A stretch of 32,428 nucleotides of DNA from UMGS1279 sp045577695. GTDB taxonomy: Bacteria; Bacillota; Clostridia; Oscillospirales; Acutalibacteraceae. Of the stretch, positions 6,632-14,579 are shown piece after piece (positions within the stretch are counted from its first letter, which is position 1; each line of letters begins with the position of its first letter). The notes beneath the pieces are model-generated. The model saw only the letters and a list, made by a program, of their open reading frames with translations. It did not search any database and was not told where the DNA came from. The stretch is from positions 1 through 32,428 of the forward strand of contig JAZNIW010000035.1 of assembly GCA_045577695.1 (NCBI GenBank), read 5' to 3'. A program made the translations under genes and the position numbers.

Positions 6632-6660
6632 ATTATACCACACCCTTCTCGGTCTGTCAA
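6632..6660 (-). promoter_or_regulatory. Consensus promoter of the ylxM-ffh-rpsP-khpA-rimM-trmD operon
   Basis: On the minus strand TTGACA (6655-6660) and TATAAT (6632-6637) are perfect, with a 17-bp spacer ending in GTGTGG (a -16 TGTG element). Confidence 0.9.
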
Positions 6661-6677
6661 GTTTTTTTCTTGACAGA
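6653..6677. repeat. 9-bp inverted repeat over the -35 box, candidate operator
   Basis: TCTGTCAAG (6653-6661) and CTTGACAGA (6669-6677) are perfect inverted copies separated by seven T. The left arm contains the -35 hexamer of the ylxM promoter. Confidence 0.5.
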
Positions 6678-6724
6678 TGTTTTTTTGTTTTTTCAAAAAA
6701 ACAGTGAGAAACATACAGTTAGAG

Positions 6725-6753
6725 TTGAAAAAACAAGCGAATAGCTTTATAAT
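6725..6753 (+). promoter_or_regulatory. Promoter of the peptide-binding lipoprotein gene
   Basis: TTGAAA (6725-6730), a 17-bp spacer and TATAAT (6748-6753). The predicted transcript start near 6760 rules out the far-upstream in-frame start codons of the gene. Confidence 0.75.
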
Positions 6754-6796
6754 AAAAATGTCTATGAAAATTTCACCCGATTTGAGGTTTGATTCA

Positions 6797-8371
6797 ATGA
6801 TACGAAAAACACTTTCTATTTTACTTGCCTTGGCGCTTTCGATCGGTTTGCTTTGCAGTTGTCAATCCGTTGAAAATTATCTGATTTATTTTGAACTGAA
6901 CAAGGCACCCGATACCTTAGACCCCCAATTGGCTTATGGTGAAGACGAAGAATTATTGGTAAAAAATCTATTCGAAGGTCTGATGCGTCCTGATGCAGAA
7001 GGCAACATCACCTACGGTGCAGCCGAATCGCACACCCTTTCTGCTGATAAAAAAACCTACACCTTTCGATTGGGAGAACAGAAGGTCTGGCAAAACGGCG
7101 ACCCCCTGACGGCTGACGATTTTGTCTATGCTTTTCGTCGCGCTCTTCTTCCGCGCACCGCATCTTCATACGCCAATCTTCTGTTCAACATCAAAGGGGC
7201 CAAGGAACTCAACGCCGGAAAAAAGGCCCCCTTTGGGGTAACTGCTGTTGACCCCAAAACGATAAAAATCGAACTGATTACCCCCGATGACGGCTTTTTA
7301 AAAACCCTCACCACCGCCGTAGCAATGCCCTGTCACCGCGACACCTTTGAAAAAGCCAAGGGTCAATACGGGAAAACCGATGAAACTCTGCTTTGCAACG
7401 GCTCCTTCCGCTTGCGTTATTGGAATAAAGATAACTTTTCCATTCGTCTAAACAAAAACGAAGCCTATCGCGGCAATTTTGTCGCCGAAGCAACCGCCGT
7501 GATGTTCAGTGTCGGCGACCGCAACGGCCGTGCTACCCGCATTGACAAAGAAACTTTAGATATGGGGTTTATCGCCCGCGAGGAGGCCACCGAGCAAAGC
7601 AATTTATTCACCTATGAAAAAACATGCTATGCCTTGGTGATAAATAAATCCTCTCCCTTTGGTAACCCCTTATTCCGCGAGGCATTTGCCAAATCCATTC
7701 ACCGCAATCTATTGAGAAACGAATTGAACGTTTCATTTGTTGAATCGGGTTGTTTGTTGCCCAATAGTGTTTTGCTCAACGGCAAGCCGCTTAAAAACAG
7801 TGGCTCCTTTGCCACCCCACCCTCCTACCAACCTGAAGAAGCCCACAATTGTTATGTCGAGGCCGCAAAACAATCCGGCCGGCTTCCTTCGACAATAGAG
7901 ATTTTATATTACAACAAGAGCGGGGTGGACTCCTTAGCCAAATTGGTCGCTGAAAGTTTTCAACAATCCCTTGGGGTTGTGGTGAATATTAAAAGTCAAG
8001 AAAGCCAGGAACAACTATTTGCAGCCGTTCAACAGAAAAACTACCAGTTGGCCATCTTACCAATTACGGCCAAAAGCGACGAACCGGCTGACTTTTTCAA
8101 TCTGTTTACCACGACCGGTACCACGCAAAACGCGTTTGGCTTTCAGCGAAACGATTATAACAAAGAGGTGGCCAAACTAACCACCAACGCCACCGCGGCT
8201 ACCACGCTGACTACCGCTCGCAAAGCCAACAAAATTTTGATAAAAGAGGGTTGCATTCTTCCTTTGGCACTCTATACCGAAGCCTTTGCCTATGGAAAAG
8301 CCTTTTCTTGCCCCAATATTTCTCCCTTCGGCGGAATCATTGACCTGGCTTTGGTACGAAAAATTGCATAA
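6797..8371 (+). CDS. Oligopeptide ABC transporter substrate-binding lipoprotein (SBP_bac_5, DppA/OppA type)
   Basis: A 524-aa extracellular solute-binding protein, expected to be lipid-anchored and to capture peptides for an ABC importer. ATG at 6797 follows TTTGAGGT and opens a signal peptide (MIRKTLSILLALALSIGLL) ending in lipobox LCSC. The family 5 signatures are present: LDPQLAYGEDEELLVKNLFE near the N-terminus, then WQNGDPLTADDFVYAFRRAL. In-frame starts up to 40 codons earlier lie before the predicted transcription start. No permease or ATPase genes are adjacent, so it must work with a transporter encoded elsewhere or act as a sensor. It ends at a bidirectional terminator shared with clpX. 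Confidence 0.9.
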   Translation: MIRKTLSILLALALSIGLLCSCQSVENYLIYFELNKAPDTLDPQLAYGEDEELLVKNLFEGLMRPDAEGNITYGAAESHTLSADKKTYTFRLGEQKVWQNGDPLTADDFVYAFRRALLPRTASSYANLLFNIKGAKELNAGKKAPFGVTAVDPKTIKIELITPDDGFLKTLTTAVAMPCHRDTFEKAKGQYGKTDETLLCNGSFRLRYWNKDNFSIRLNKNEAYRGNFVAEATAVMFSVGDRNGRATRIDKETLDMGFIAREEATEQSNLFTYEKTCYALVINKSSPFGNPLFREAFAKSIHRNLLRNELNVSFVESGCLLPNSVLLNGKPLKNSGSFATPPSYQPEEAHNCYVEAAKQSGRLPSTIEILYYNKSGVDSLAKLVAESFQQSLGVVVNIKSQESQEQLFAAVQQKNYQLAILPITAKSDEPADFFNLFTTTGTTQNAFGFQRNDYNKEVAKLTTNATAATTLTTARKANKILIKEGCILPLALYTEAFAYGKAFSCPNISPFGGIIDLALVRKIA

Positions 8372-8380
8372 TAACAAAAA

Positions 8381-8419
8381 AAATTCCTGTCTGCCAAAAT
8401 TGGCAGACAGGATTTTTTT
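8381..8419. terminator. Bidirectional terminator between the convergent binding-protein gene and clpX
   Basis: An essentially uninterrupted palindrome (8386-8397 with 8400-8411, 12-bp arms, 2-base centre) has seven T after it on the plus strand and eight A before it, giving a T tract for the minus strand. The plus-side tail overlaps the clpX stop codon. Confidence 0.92.
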
Positions 8420-9707
8420 ATGCAGAAATTTCTTTCTTCTTGGATTTTTTCTTCACCAATTTTGGGGTAGCATCACCGGTAATACAAGCTTCACTGACCA
8501 CCACTTCGGTAATATCCGATTCGCTGGGAACACGGTACATCGTATCCATCAAAGCGGTTTCGAATAAAGAACGCAGTCCCCGCGCACCGGTTTTACGTTC
8601 CACCGTTTGCTTGGCAATCGCTTTTAAGGCTCCCTCTTCAAAAGTGAGCGTTACGCCGTCCATACGAAAAAGCTCTTGATATTGTTTGAGCGCTGAATTT
8701 TTGGGCTCGGTCATAATACGAATCATCGCTTCTTCATCCAAATGTTCCAACGGCGTGATGACCGGCAGGCGGCCGACCAATTCCGGAATCAGGCCAAAAC
8801 GAACCAAATCTTTATGGGTAACCAGAGGCAACAACGCCTCGCGCTCGGCATCGTTCGAAGCCTTAACCTCGGCACCAAACCCTAAACTACCGCTACCCAG
8901 ACGGCGTTCAATAATTTTTTCAATTCCATCAAACGCACCGGCGCAAATGAAGAGAATGTTGGTGGTATCCATACGAATAAATTCTTGTTGGGGATGCTTG
9001 CGTCCACCCTGCGGCGGAACATTGGCTACCGTCCCCTCTAAAATTTTCAAAAGTGCCTGTTGCACCCCTTCGCCGCTAACATCCCTCGTAATCGAGGTGT
9101 TTTCCGATTTGCGACCGATTTTATCAATCTCATCGATATAAATAATACCACGTTCGGCCTTTTCTACATCATAATCGGCCGCTTGAATCAACCGCAGCAA
9201 GATGTTCTCGACATCTTCACCGACATAACCGGCCTCGGTCAAGGTGGTGGCATCAGTAATGGCAATCGGTACATCTAAAAAGCGAGCCAAAGTGGTTGCC
9301 AGCAAGGTTTTTCCTACACCGGTTGGCCCCAACAGCAGCACATTACTTTTAACCATTTCAACCTCACGGTTTTCTTTCGAAAGCGAGTTGATTTTCTTAT
9401 AATGGTTATATACAGCAACCGAAAGAGTCTTTTTAGCCTGCTCTTGACCAACAACATATTCATCCAAACGAGCTTTGAGTTCAGCCGGTTTGGGAAGTGG
9501 TATCCGCTCTTTCTCAGGAGCGGATTTTTGAGACCGTTTGGCCGAAGCAGGATAAGGGGTTTCCCGCTCTCCCTCCATCAAGCTGGTGCATATCTCAATA
9601 CACTGATCGCAGATATAAACGCCGGGACCGGCAATCAGTTGCATCACTTCATCCTGCGTTTTACCACAAAAAGAGCAAACAACCGTTTCATCCTTTTTTT
9701 CTGGCAC
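8418..9707 (-). CDS. clpX: ATP-dependent Clp protease ATP-binding subunit ClpX
   Basis: This 429-aa AAA+ unfoldase recognises tagged proteins and feeds them to ClpP. The N-terminal zinc-binding domain has C11, C14, C33 and C36. Walker A GPTGVGKT is at 127-134, pore loop GYVG at 160-163, Walker B IIYIDEID at 188-195, and the ClpP-docking loop region reads GSGSLGFGAEV. The C-terminus is lysine-rich (KKKSKKKEISA). The start codon is GTG at 9707 with AGGAGGAG six bases upstream. It lies 14 bases after clpP, so the two are co-translated from one transcript. Confidence 0.97.
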   Translation of the reverse strand: MPEKKDETVVCSFCGKTQDEVMQLIAGPGVYICDQCIEICTSLMEGERETPYPASAKRSQKSAPEKERIPLPKPAELKARLDEYVVGQEQAKKTLSVAVYNHYKKINSLSKENREVEMVKSNVLLLGPTGVGKTLLATTLARFLDVPIAITDATTLTEAGYVGEDVENILLRLIQAADYDVEKAERGIIYIDEIDKIGRKSENTSITRDVSGEGVQQALLKILEGTVANVPPQGGRKHPQQEFIRMDTTNILFICAGAFDGIEKIIERRLGSGSLGFGAEVKASNDAEREALLPLVTHKDLVRFGLIPELVGRLPVITPLEHLDEEAMIRIMTEPKNSALKQYQELFRMDGVTLTFEEGALKAIAKQTVERKTGARGLRSLFETALMDTMYRVPSESDITEVVVSEACITGDATPKLVKKKSKKKEISA

Positions 9708-9721
9708 CGGAAACTCCTCCT

Positions 9722-10315
9722 CTATCGTTTATCGATCACCTTATCAATCAAGCCGTATTCCATTGCCTCTTTGGCCGACATAAAGTTATCGCGCTCGGTA
9801 TCACGTTGAATTTCCTCCAATGGACGGCCGGTACGCTCAGACAAAATTTGATTTAAGGTCGCACGGGTTTTTTCAATGTGGTGGGCGTGAATCAAAATAT
9901 CAGTGGCCTGCCCCTCGGTCGAACCGAGCGGTTGATGAATCATAATTTCACTGTTGGGCAGAGCCAAGCGTTTTCCCTTAGCACCGGCTGCCAACAAAAA
10001 GGCGCCCATACTGGCAGCCATACCAAGACAAATGGTGCTGACGTCACATTTGATGTACTGCATCGTATCGTAAATGGCTAAGCCGGCCGAAACCGAACCA
10101 CCGGGGCTATTAATATAAAAATGGATATCCTTATTCGGGTCTTGCCCCTCCAAATACAGCATTTGAGCAATGATTAAACTGGCCGAAGCGTTATCCACTT
10201 GGTCATACAACATAATAATGCGGTCGTTAAGCAAACGGGAAAAAATATCATATGAGCGCTCGCCACGACTGGTTTGTTCTACCACATAGGGAACTAAATT
10301 CATTTTCGAATCCAT
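9722..10315 (-). CDS. clpP: ATP-dependent Clp protease proteolytic subunit ClpP
   Basis: A 197-aa serine protease that forms a tetradecameric chamber with ClpX. The catalytic triad is Ser102 (GMAASMG), His127 (IMIHQP) and Asp176 (DTERDNF). The N-terminus (MNLVPYVVEQTSRGERSYDI) is standard. ATG 10315 is preceded by GGAGGTAATTCA; a second in-frame ATG four codons on is possible. The gene lies downstream of tig across a 183-base structured spacer. No CtsR or CIRCE-type heat-shock operator is evident. Confidence 0.97.
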   Translation of the reverse strand: MDSKMNLVPYVVEQTSRGERSYDIFSRLLNDRIIMLYDQVDNASASLIIAQMLYLEGQDPNKDIHFYINSPGGSVSAGLAIYDTMQYIKCDVSTICLGMAASMGAFLLAAGAKGKRLALPNSEIMIHQPLGSTEGQATDILIHAHHIEKTRATLNQILSERTGRPLEEIQRDTERDNFMSAKEAMEYGLIDKVIDKR

Positions 10316-10329
10316 TGAATTACCTCCGT

Positions 10330-10364
10330 TTTAAGTTGAATTTTCTTGGTAAAAAGAGCGATTT
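10330..10364. repeat. Hairpin in the clpP leader
   Basis: In the minus-strand transcript TTGG-G-TAAAAA pairs with TTTTTACCAAG around a 7-base loop, with one bulged G. It lies about 25 bases upstream of the clpP ribosome-binding site. Confidence 0.4.
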
Positions 10365-10400
10365 TTTACCCAACTAAGGAATAAACCCGACAAGAAAGGA

Positions 10401-10468
10401 GGAATAATCCCACCGTCTCATCGGGTGCCAACCAATACAGACAATGCAAGTATTGGCTGTATTATTCC
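10401..10468 (-). ncRNA. Putative three-way-junction RNA element in the tig-clpP spacer
   Basis: Read on the minus strand, GGAATAAT (10461-10468) pairs perfectly with ATTATTCC (10401-10408) and encloses two local hairpins. One is CCAATAC/GTATTGG, extendable by GC pairs; the other is CACC-G/C-GGTG. Adjacent alternatives (AATACAG/CTGTATT, and a second TTTATTCC just downstream) could compete. I do not recognise a known riboswitch class. It may be a leader regulating clpP, a tig 3' end, or a processing site. Confidence 0.35.
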
Positions 10469-10498
10469 AAACTAATCAAATTTTTTAAAAAAGGCTGA

Positions 10499-11947
10499 TT
10501 ATTCTGCTTTGTCAGCAACCTTGGTTGTGTTTTTGGCCGTGGTTTTTTTTGCGGCCGGTTTTTTCTCACCGTCGGCGGCCTTTTTAGCGGTAGAGGTCTT
10601 GGCAGAAGCGGCCTTTTTGGCGGCAGGTTTCTTCGCTTCTTCCTTTTTGGTATATTCCTTTACCTCTTTGATTTTGGCGTTTTCTTTCACCAAGGCCATT
10701 GCCTTTTGTACGGCAATATCGGCAGCGATTTCTTTCTCACCAATCGCCGCTTTAATTTGTTCTACCGGCATTGAGTAGGTTTCGGCCATAACAGAAAATT
10801 CTTTTTCCAAATCTTCTGCCGAAGGCTCAATCTTTTCCAAGTCTACAATTTTTTCCAAAGCAAGGCGAACCTTAACCTGACGCTCAGCCTGCGGACGGAA
10901 GCTGTCTTTCAAAGCATCCAATTTGCCGCCGCTATATTTCATATAGGTTTCCAAGTTCATTCCCTGCATTTGCAAACGGTAGTCAAAATCTTTTACGCTT
11001 TGCTCCACACGGTTGCGATACATAGCTTCGGGAATTTCACCTTTCAGTCCTTCTACCAGTTGGTCAATCAGCTGATTTTCCACTTCGTCATCGGCCGATT
11101 TATTCTTGCGCTCTAATGCTTTAGCTTTGATATCGGCTTTGAGTTCATCCAAGGTGTCAAACTCACTGACATCTTTGGCAAATTCATCATCCATTTCGGG
11201 CAATTCTTTCACCTTAATTTCGTGCAACTTCACTTTAAAGGTGGCCTCTTTACCGGCTAATTCCTCGGCTGAGTATTCACTCGGGAAAGTGACATTTACG
11301 TCAAACTCTTCGCCGGCGCTATGGCCGACAATTTGTTCTTCAAAGCCGGGAATGAATTGACCCGAACCCAAAGAAAGGGAATAGCCTTCCCCCTTACCGC
11401 CTTCAAAAGCGGTACCGTCAACAAATCCTTCAAAATCGATAACGGCGGTGTCCTTCAATGCGGCGGCACGATCGGTCACTTCTACCATACGGGAGTTGCG
11501 GTCGGCCAGTCGATCCAATTCGGCTTTTACTTCATCGTCGGATACTTCGCAAATCAGTTTCTCAGCCGAAAGGCCTTTGTATTCGGCTACTTCTACTTCA
11601 GGTTTGGTTGTAAAGGTAACCTTAAAATCAACGCCTTCTTCTTTACTGATGGAAACCAAATCGAACTTCATTTCGTCCTCAATAATCGTAAGATTGGCGG
11701 CTTGGGCAGCTTCATCAATGGCGTCAGAATAAAGCAGATTCAAAGCGTCTTCATAAAACACGCCTTCTCCATAATATTTTTCAATGATACCAAGCGGCGC
11801 TTTGCCCTTACGGAAACCGGGAACAGCAATGTTTTTGCGTTCTTTTTTGTATACGGTTTGAATGGCATTGCGGAAGGTTTCACCGTCGATGACGATTTCC
11901 ACCTCATAACGATTGGTATCTACTTTGTTTGATGCTTTTAAACTCAT
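10499..11947 (-). CDS. tig: Trigger factor (ribosome-associated peptidyl-prolyl isomerase chaperone)
   Basis: A 482-aa ribosome-associated chaperone that holds nascent chains. The N-terminal ribosome-binding signature VPGFRKGKAP is present. The FKBP-type PPIase domain (DTAVIDFEGFVDGTAFEGG ... LGSGQFIPGFEEQIVG) follows, then the helical C-terminal domain. Unlike textbook trigger factors it ends in a roughly 50-residue Lys/Ala/Thr-rich low-complexity tail with repeated AAKK/TAKK motifs. ATG at 11947 follows GGAGGTTAAAACGA; an in-frame start six codons upstream is rejected. It heads the tig-clpP-clpX group, a common Firmicutes arrangement. Confidence 0.95.
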   Translation of the reverse strand: MSLKASNKVDTNRYEVEIVIDGETFRNAIQTVYKKERKNIAVPGFRKGKAPLGIIEKYYGEGVFYEDALNLLYSDAIDEAAQAANLTIIEDEMKFDLVSISKEEGVDFKVTFTTKPEVEVAEYKGLSAEKLICEVSDDEVKAELDRLADRNSRMVEVTDRAAALKDTAVIDFEGFVDGTAFEGGKGEGYSLSLGSGQFIPGFEEQIVGHSAGEEFDVNVTFPSEYSAEELAGKEATFKVKLHEIKVKELPEMDDEFAKDVSEFDTLDELKADIKAKALERKNKSADDEVENQLIDQLVEGLKGEIPEAMYRNRVEQSVKDFDYRLQMQGMNLETYMKYSGGKLDALKDSFRPQAERQVKVRLALEKIVDLEKIEPSAEDLEKEFSVMAETYSMPVEQIKAAIGEKEIAADIAVQKAMALVKENAKIKEVKEYTKKEEAKKPAAKKAASAKTSTAKKAADGEKKPAAKKTTAKNTTKVADKAE

Positions 11948-11980
11948 TCGTTTTAACCTCCACAAAATTGTTCATTGAAT

Positions 11981-12009
11981 ACTATATCACAACTGGTTTG
12001 TTTTTTCTA
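11981..12009 (-). promoter_or_regulatory. Possible tig promoter
   Basis: On the minus strand TAGAAA (12004-12009), a 17-bp spacer and TATAGT (11981-11986) lie about 30 bases before the start codon in an AT-rich gap. The -35 is a moderate match. Confidence 0.4.
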
Positions 12010-12062
12010 CTATTATTTTGAAATATTTTAATAATTTTACAATTTTTTCTATTTTATCTCAT

Positions 12063-12740
12063 TTAGGGTATCAAAATCGGGGTGAAATCTATGCAATCAG
12101 CCGAAATTAAACGAAAGGAAATGCCATCATATTCGCTAACTGCATTATGAAATCCACTGCCGTGAATGTGGCCGTGATAAACCGTTCGAACTCCGTATTC
12201 GTGCAGCACTTCCAAAATATCGCGGCAAACATATTCTCCGTAAACGGGGGGATAATGCAAAAAGACCACCTTTTCTCCCCCTATTTGTTCCGCCGCCTCC
12301 AGCGAGGCACGCAACCTACCGACCTCGCGTTTTCGGATTTTATCCTCTTCGCCTTGGTCATAAAACCAACCGCGCGTACCACAAATAAAGCGATTTTCTA
12401 CCGCAATGGTATTGTTGAAAAGCAACCGAATCGTGTCAAATCCATTTTCGTTTAAAAATTCATTGACCTTTTTTACGGTACTCCACCACAAATCGTGATT
12501 GCCTTTGAGTAAAATTTTTTGTCCCGGTAATCGATGCAAAAAAGAAAAATCTTCCTTCGTTTCCGGAAGTTTGAGTCCCCATGAAAAATCGCCCGGCAAA
12601 ACTACGGTATCATCGGGTTTGATGAGTCGATTCCAATGGGCTGAAATCCGTTCGACATAATTTTCCCAGCCACGAAAGACCGTCATCGGTTTATCGCAGC
12701 CAAGGGACAAATGTAAATCCGAAATCGCATACAGAGCCAG
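12063..12740 (-). CDS. Calcineurin-like metallophosphoesterase with apparent CTG start
   Basis: A phosphoesterase of unknown substrate with the full two-metal site. Read from CTG at 12740 the protein is 225 aa and begins MALYAISDLHLSLG, giving the essential D-x-H (D8, H10). Then come GD (50-51), GNHD (80-83), the LHYPP histidine and the final GHIHG. The first conventional start (TTG at 12710) would remove D-x-H and has no ribosome-binding site. CTG 12740 is preceded by AAAGGCAGG at a normal distance, and an in-frame stop lies shortly upstream. CTG initiation is rare, so this is an inference from motif completeness. It is divergent from the DUF1540 gene. I see no clear terminator. Confidence 0.85.
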   Translation of the reverse strand: MALYAISDLHLSLGCDKPMTVFRGWENYVERISAHWNRLIKPDDTVVLPGDFSWGLKLPETKEDFSFLHRLPGQKILLKGNHDLWWSTVKKVNEFLNENGFDTIRLLFNNTIAVENRFICGTRGWFYDQGEEDKIRKREVGRLRASLEAAEQIGGEKVVFLHYPPVYGEYVCRDILEVLHEYGVRTVYHGHIHGSGFHNAVSEYDGISFRLISADCIDFTPILIP

Positions 12741-12832
12741 TTTTATCGCCTGCCTTTGGGTTATTTTTTAAAAAAGAACACATACTATTCTTGGTGTTTG
12801 TACACCGAAAAATATTTTAAAAAAGGAGAGTT

Positions 12833-13003
12833 ATGAAAATGGAAAACAAACACGAAATTTCCGGCATTAAATGCAATGTGGAAAACTGTGTCTACCATGC
12901 CAAAAACGACGCCTGTGAAGCAGGCCACATTGAGGTAGGCCCCTGCCACTCCTGCCAGTGCACAACCGACACTTGTTGCAATACTTTTAAAGCAAAAAAC
13001 TAG
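12833..13003 (+). CDS. Small cysteine-rich DUF1540 protein (56 aa)
   Basis: ATG at 12833 follows AAAAGGAG at ideal spacing and runs to TAG at 13003. The 56-aa product has eight cysteines (14, 19, 28, 38, 41, 43, 48, 49). The pattern I-K-C-N-V-x2-C-x-Y-H ... C-x-A-G-H-I-x-V matches the DUF1540 family common in Clostridia and presumed to bind metal, but its function is unknown. The C-terminal CHSCQC and TCC pairs add possible ligands. It is transcribed away from the metallophosphoesterase and is followed by a strong terminator. Start, ribosome-binding site, family pattern and terminator all agree. Confidence 0.9.
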   Translation: MKMENKHEISGIKCNVENCVYHAKNDACEAGHIEVGPCHSCQCTTDTCCNTFKAKN

Positions 13004-13017
13004 TAGTTTTGTAAAGG

Positions 13018-13053
13018 ATGGCGCATGAGAAACCCTCATGCGCCATATTTTTT
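13018..13053 (+). terminator. Terminator after the DUF1540 gene, facing thrC
   Basis: A 12-bp perfect stem (13018-13029 with 13035-13046), a 5-base loop, then ATTTTTTCTT on the plus strand. On the minus strand it lies just past the thrC stop but its T tail is weak (CCTTTAC), so it may serve thrC less efficiently. Confidence 0.88.
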
Positions 13054-13054
13054 C

Positions 13055-14542
13055 TTATTCAATGCCCAAGTGAGATAATACAGCCTGCTCCATCGTTTTG
13101 GGTTCGCAACTGTTTTGGAACCGCACGGTTTTTCCCTTAAGAGCCGCAATCGGATGCGGTACATTGGTTTTGGTGATTTGACTTAAAAGGTCAACCGTGG
13201 CAAATTCATCCCCATCAGCCGATTTACCCAGGGCACTCAGCACATTAGCCGCAAATTTATAGGGACTGGCCGTCGACGCAATCACCACCGGGCGAGTATC
13301 TCCGGTTTTGGCCTTGTATTCCTCATATACCGAAACAGCAACCGCAGTATGTGTATCACAAAGATAACCGTATTTTTCATACACCGTACGGATCGTATGT
13401 TTGGTCTTTTCGTCGTCACAATATCCGCCGAAGAACAAATCGTCCAACTTCGCTTTGACGGCATTGTCGACCTGATATTTACCGGTTTCTTTCAAGGCAG
13501 TCTGCCAAGCAATGGTTTTTTGCGGGTCGCGGTCGCTTAATTCAAACAACATACGCTCCAAATTGCTGGAAATGAGAATATCCATCGAGGGCGAAATGGT
13601 GGTGTAAAAATCACGGTTACGGTCGTAAACGCCGGTCTCAAAGAAATCTGTCAAAACCTTATTGGAGTTGGAGGCGCAAATTAATTTATGTACCGGAACT
13701 CCCATTTGTTTGGCATAATAAGCGGCCAAAATGTTACCGAAATTGCCGGTGGGAACGGCCACATTAAATCCTTCTTTGAGTTCCTTTCCACTTGAAAGCA
13801 AATCGCAATAAGCTGAAACATAGTAAACAATCTGCGGTGCCAAGCGCCCCCAGTTGATGGAGTTGGCGCTAGAAAAAAGCATATTGTGTTCTTTAAGTTT
13901 TTCGGCAATAGCGGGATCGGTGAAAATGCGCTTGACACCTGTTTGGGCATCGTCAAAATTGCCGTGTATCGCGTAAACACACACGTTGTTGCCCTCTTGC
14001 GTATCCATCTGCATTTTTTGCATGGGGCTGACACCATCGCTGGGATAGAATACCATAATTTCGGTACCTTCTACGTCTTTAAAACCTTCCAAAGCGGCTT
14101 TGCCGGTATCGCCCGAAGTGGCCACCAAAATGACCGTCTTTTTCCCTTTCGAAACCTTTTTAGCCGAAGTGCTGAGCAAAAAAGGCAAAATTTGCAAGGC
14201 CAAATCCTTAAACGCGCAGGTCGGACCGTGCCACAGCTCTAAAATTTCGGTGCCATCATACAGAGTGTGCAAGGGGGCCGGTTGATCTTCATCAAACGTG
14301 CCAATATAAGCACCCTTGGTGCAAGCATCCACCTCTTCGGCAGTAAAATCGCCCAAAAATTTCCCCAAAATATAGGAAGCGCGAGTGGGATAATCCATTT
14401 GGCAAAGGGTAGCAAAATCCTCTTTTGAAAGGGTTGGGATTTCGGCCGGAACATACAGCCCCCCCTCGGCCGAAATGCCGTTGGCAATCGCCGAGGCGGC
14501 CGAAACCTTAATTTGATTGTCACGTGTACTGATATAGTTCAT
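13055..14542 (-). CDS. thrC: Threonine synthase
   Basis: This 495-aa PLP enzyme converts O-phosphohomoserine to threonine and phosphate. The N-terminus (MNYISTRDN, then GLYVPAEIP) is typical of the longer bacterial ThrC class. The PLP-binding lysine is Lys112 in WHGPTCAFKDLALQ; ATSGDTGKAALEG and the phosphate-binding VPTGNFGN follow. ATG 14542 has GGAGG seven bases upstream. It is the last gene of the rplS-led operon, 37 bases after the dipeptidase. No other threonine-pathway genes are nearby. Confidence 0.96.
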   Translation of the reverse strand: MNYISTRDNQIKVSAASAIANGISAEGGLYVPAEIPTLSKEDFATLCQMDYPTRASYILGKFLGDFTAEEVDACTKGAYIGTFDEDQPAPLHTLYDGTEILELWHGPTCAFKDLALQILPFLLSTSAKKVSKGKKTVILVATSGDTGKAALEGFKDVEGTEIMVFYPSDGVSPMQKMQMDTQEGNNVCVYAIHGNFDDAQTGVKRIFTDPAIAEKLKEHNMLFSSANSINWGRLAPQIVYYVSAYCDLLSSGKELKEGFNVAVPTGNFGNILAAYYAKQMGVPVHKLICASNSNKVLTDFFETGVYDRNRDFYTTISPSMDILISSNLERMLFELSDRDPQKTIAWQTALKETGKYQVDNAVKAKLDDLFFGGYCDDEKTKHTIRTVYEKYGYLCDTHTAVAVSVYEEYKAKTGDTRPVVIASTASPYKFAANVLSALGKSADGDEFATVDLLSQITKTNVPHPIAALKGKTVRFQNSCEPKTMEQAVLSHLGIE

Positions 14543-14579
14543 AAGATCCTCCGTATTTTAAAACAAAATGGTGTTTTGG

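Noticed and set aside
9402..9856. 119- to 135-aa plus-strand frames
   Set aside because: They are antisense to clpX and clpP, whose catalytic motifs are intact.
10410..10440. CGATGAGA-like string suggestive of a hammerhead ribozyme core
   Set aside because: The CTGATGA and GAAA core elements are not both present and the stems do not fit the hammerhead arrangement.
12785..13039. 84-aa minus-strand frame rich in hydrophobic residues
   Set aside because: It is antisense to the DUF1540 gene and includes the terminator; no ribosome-binding site was seen.
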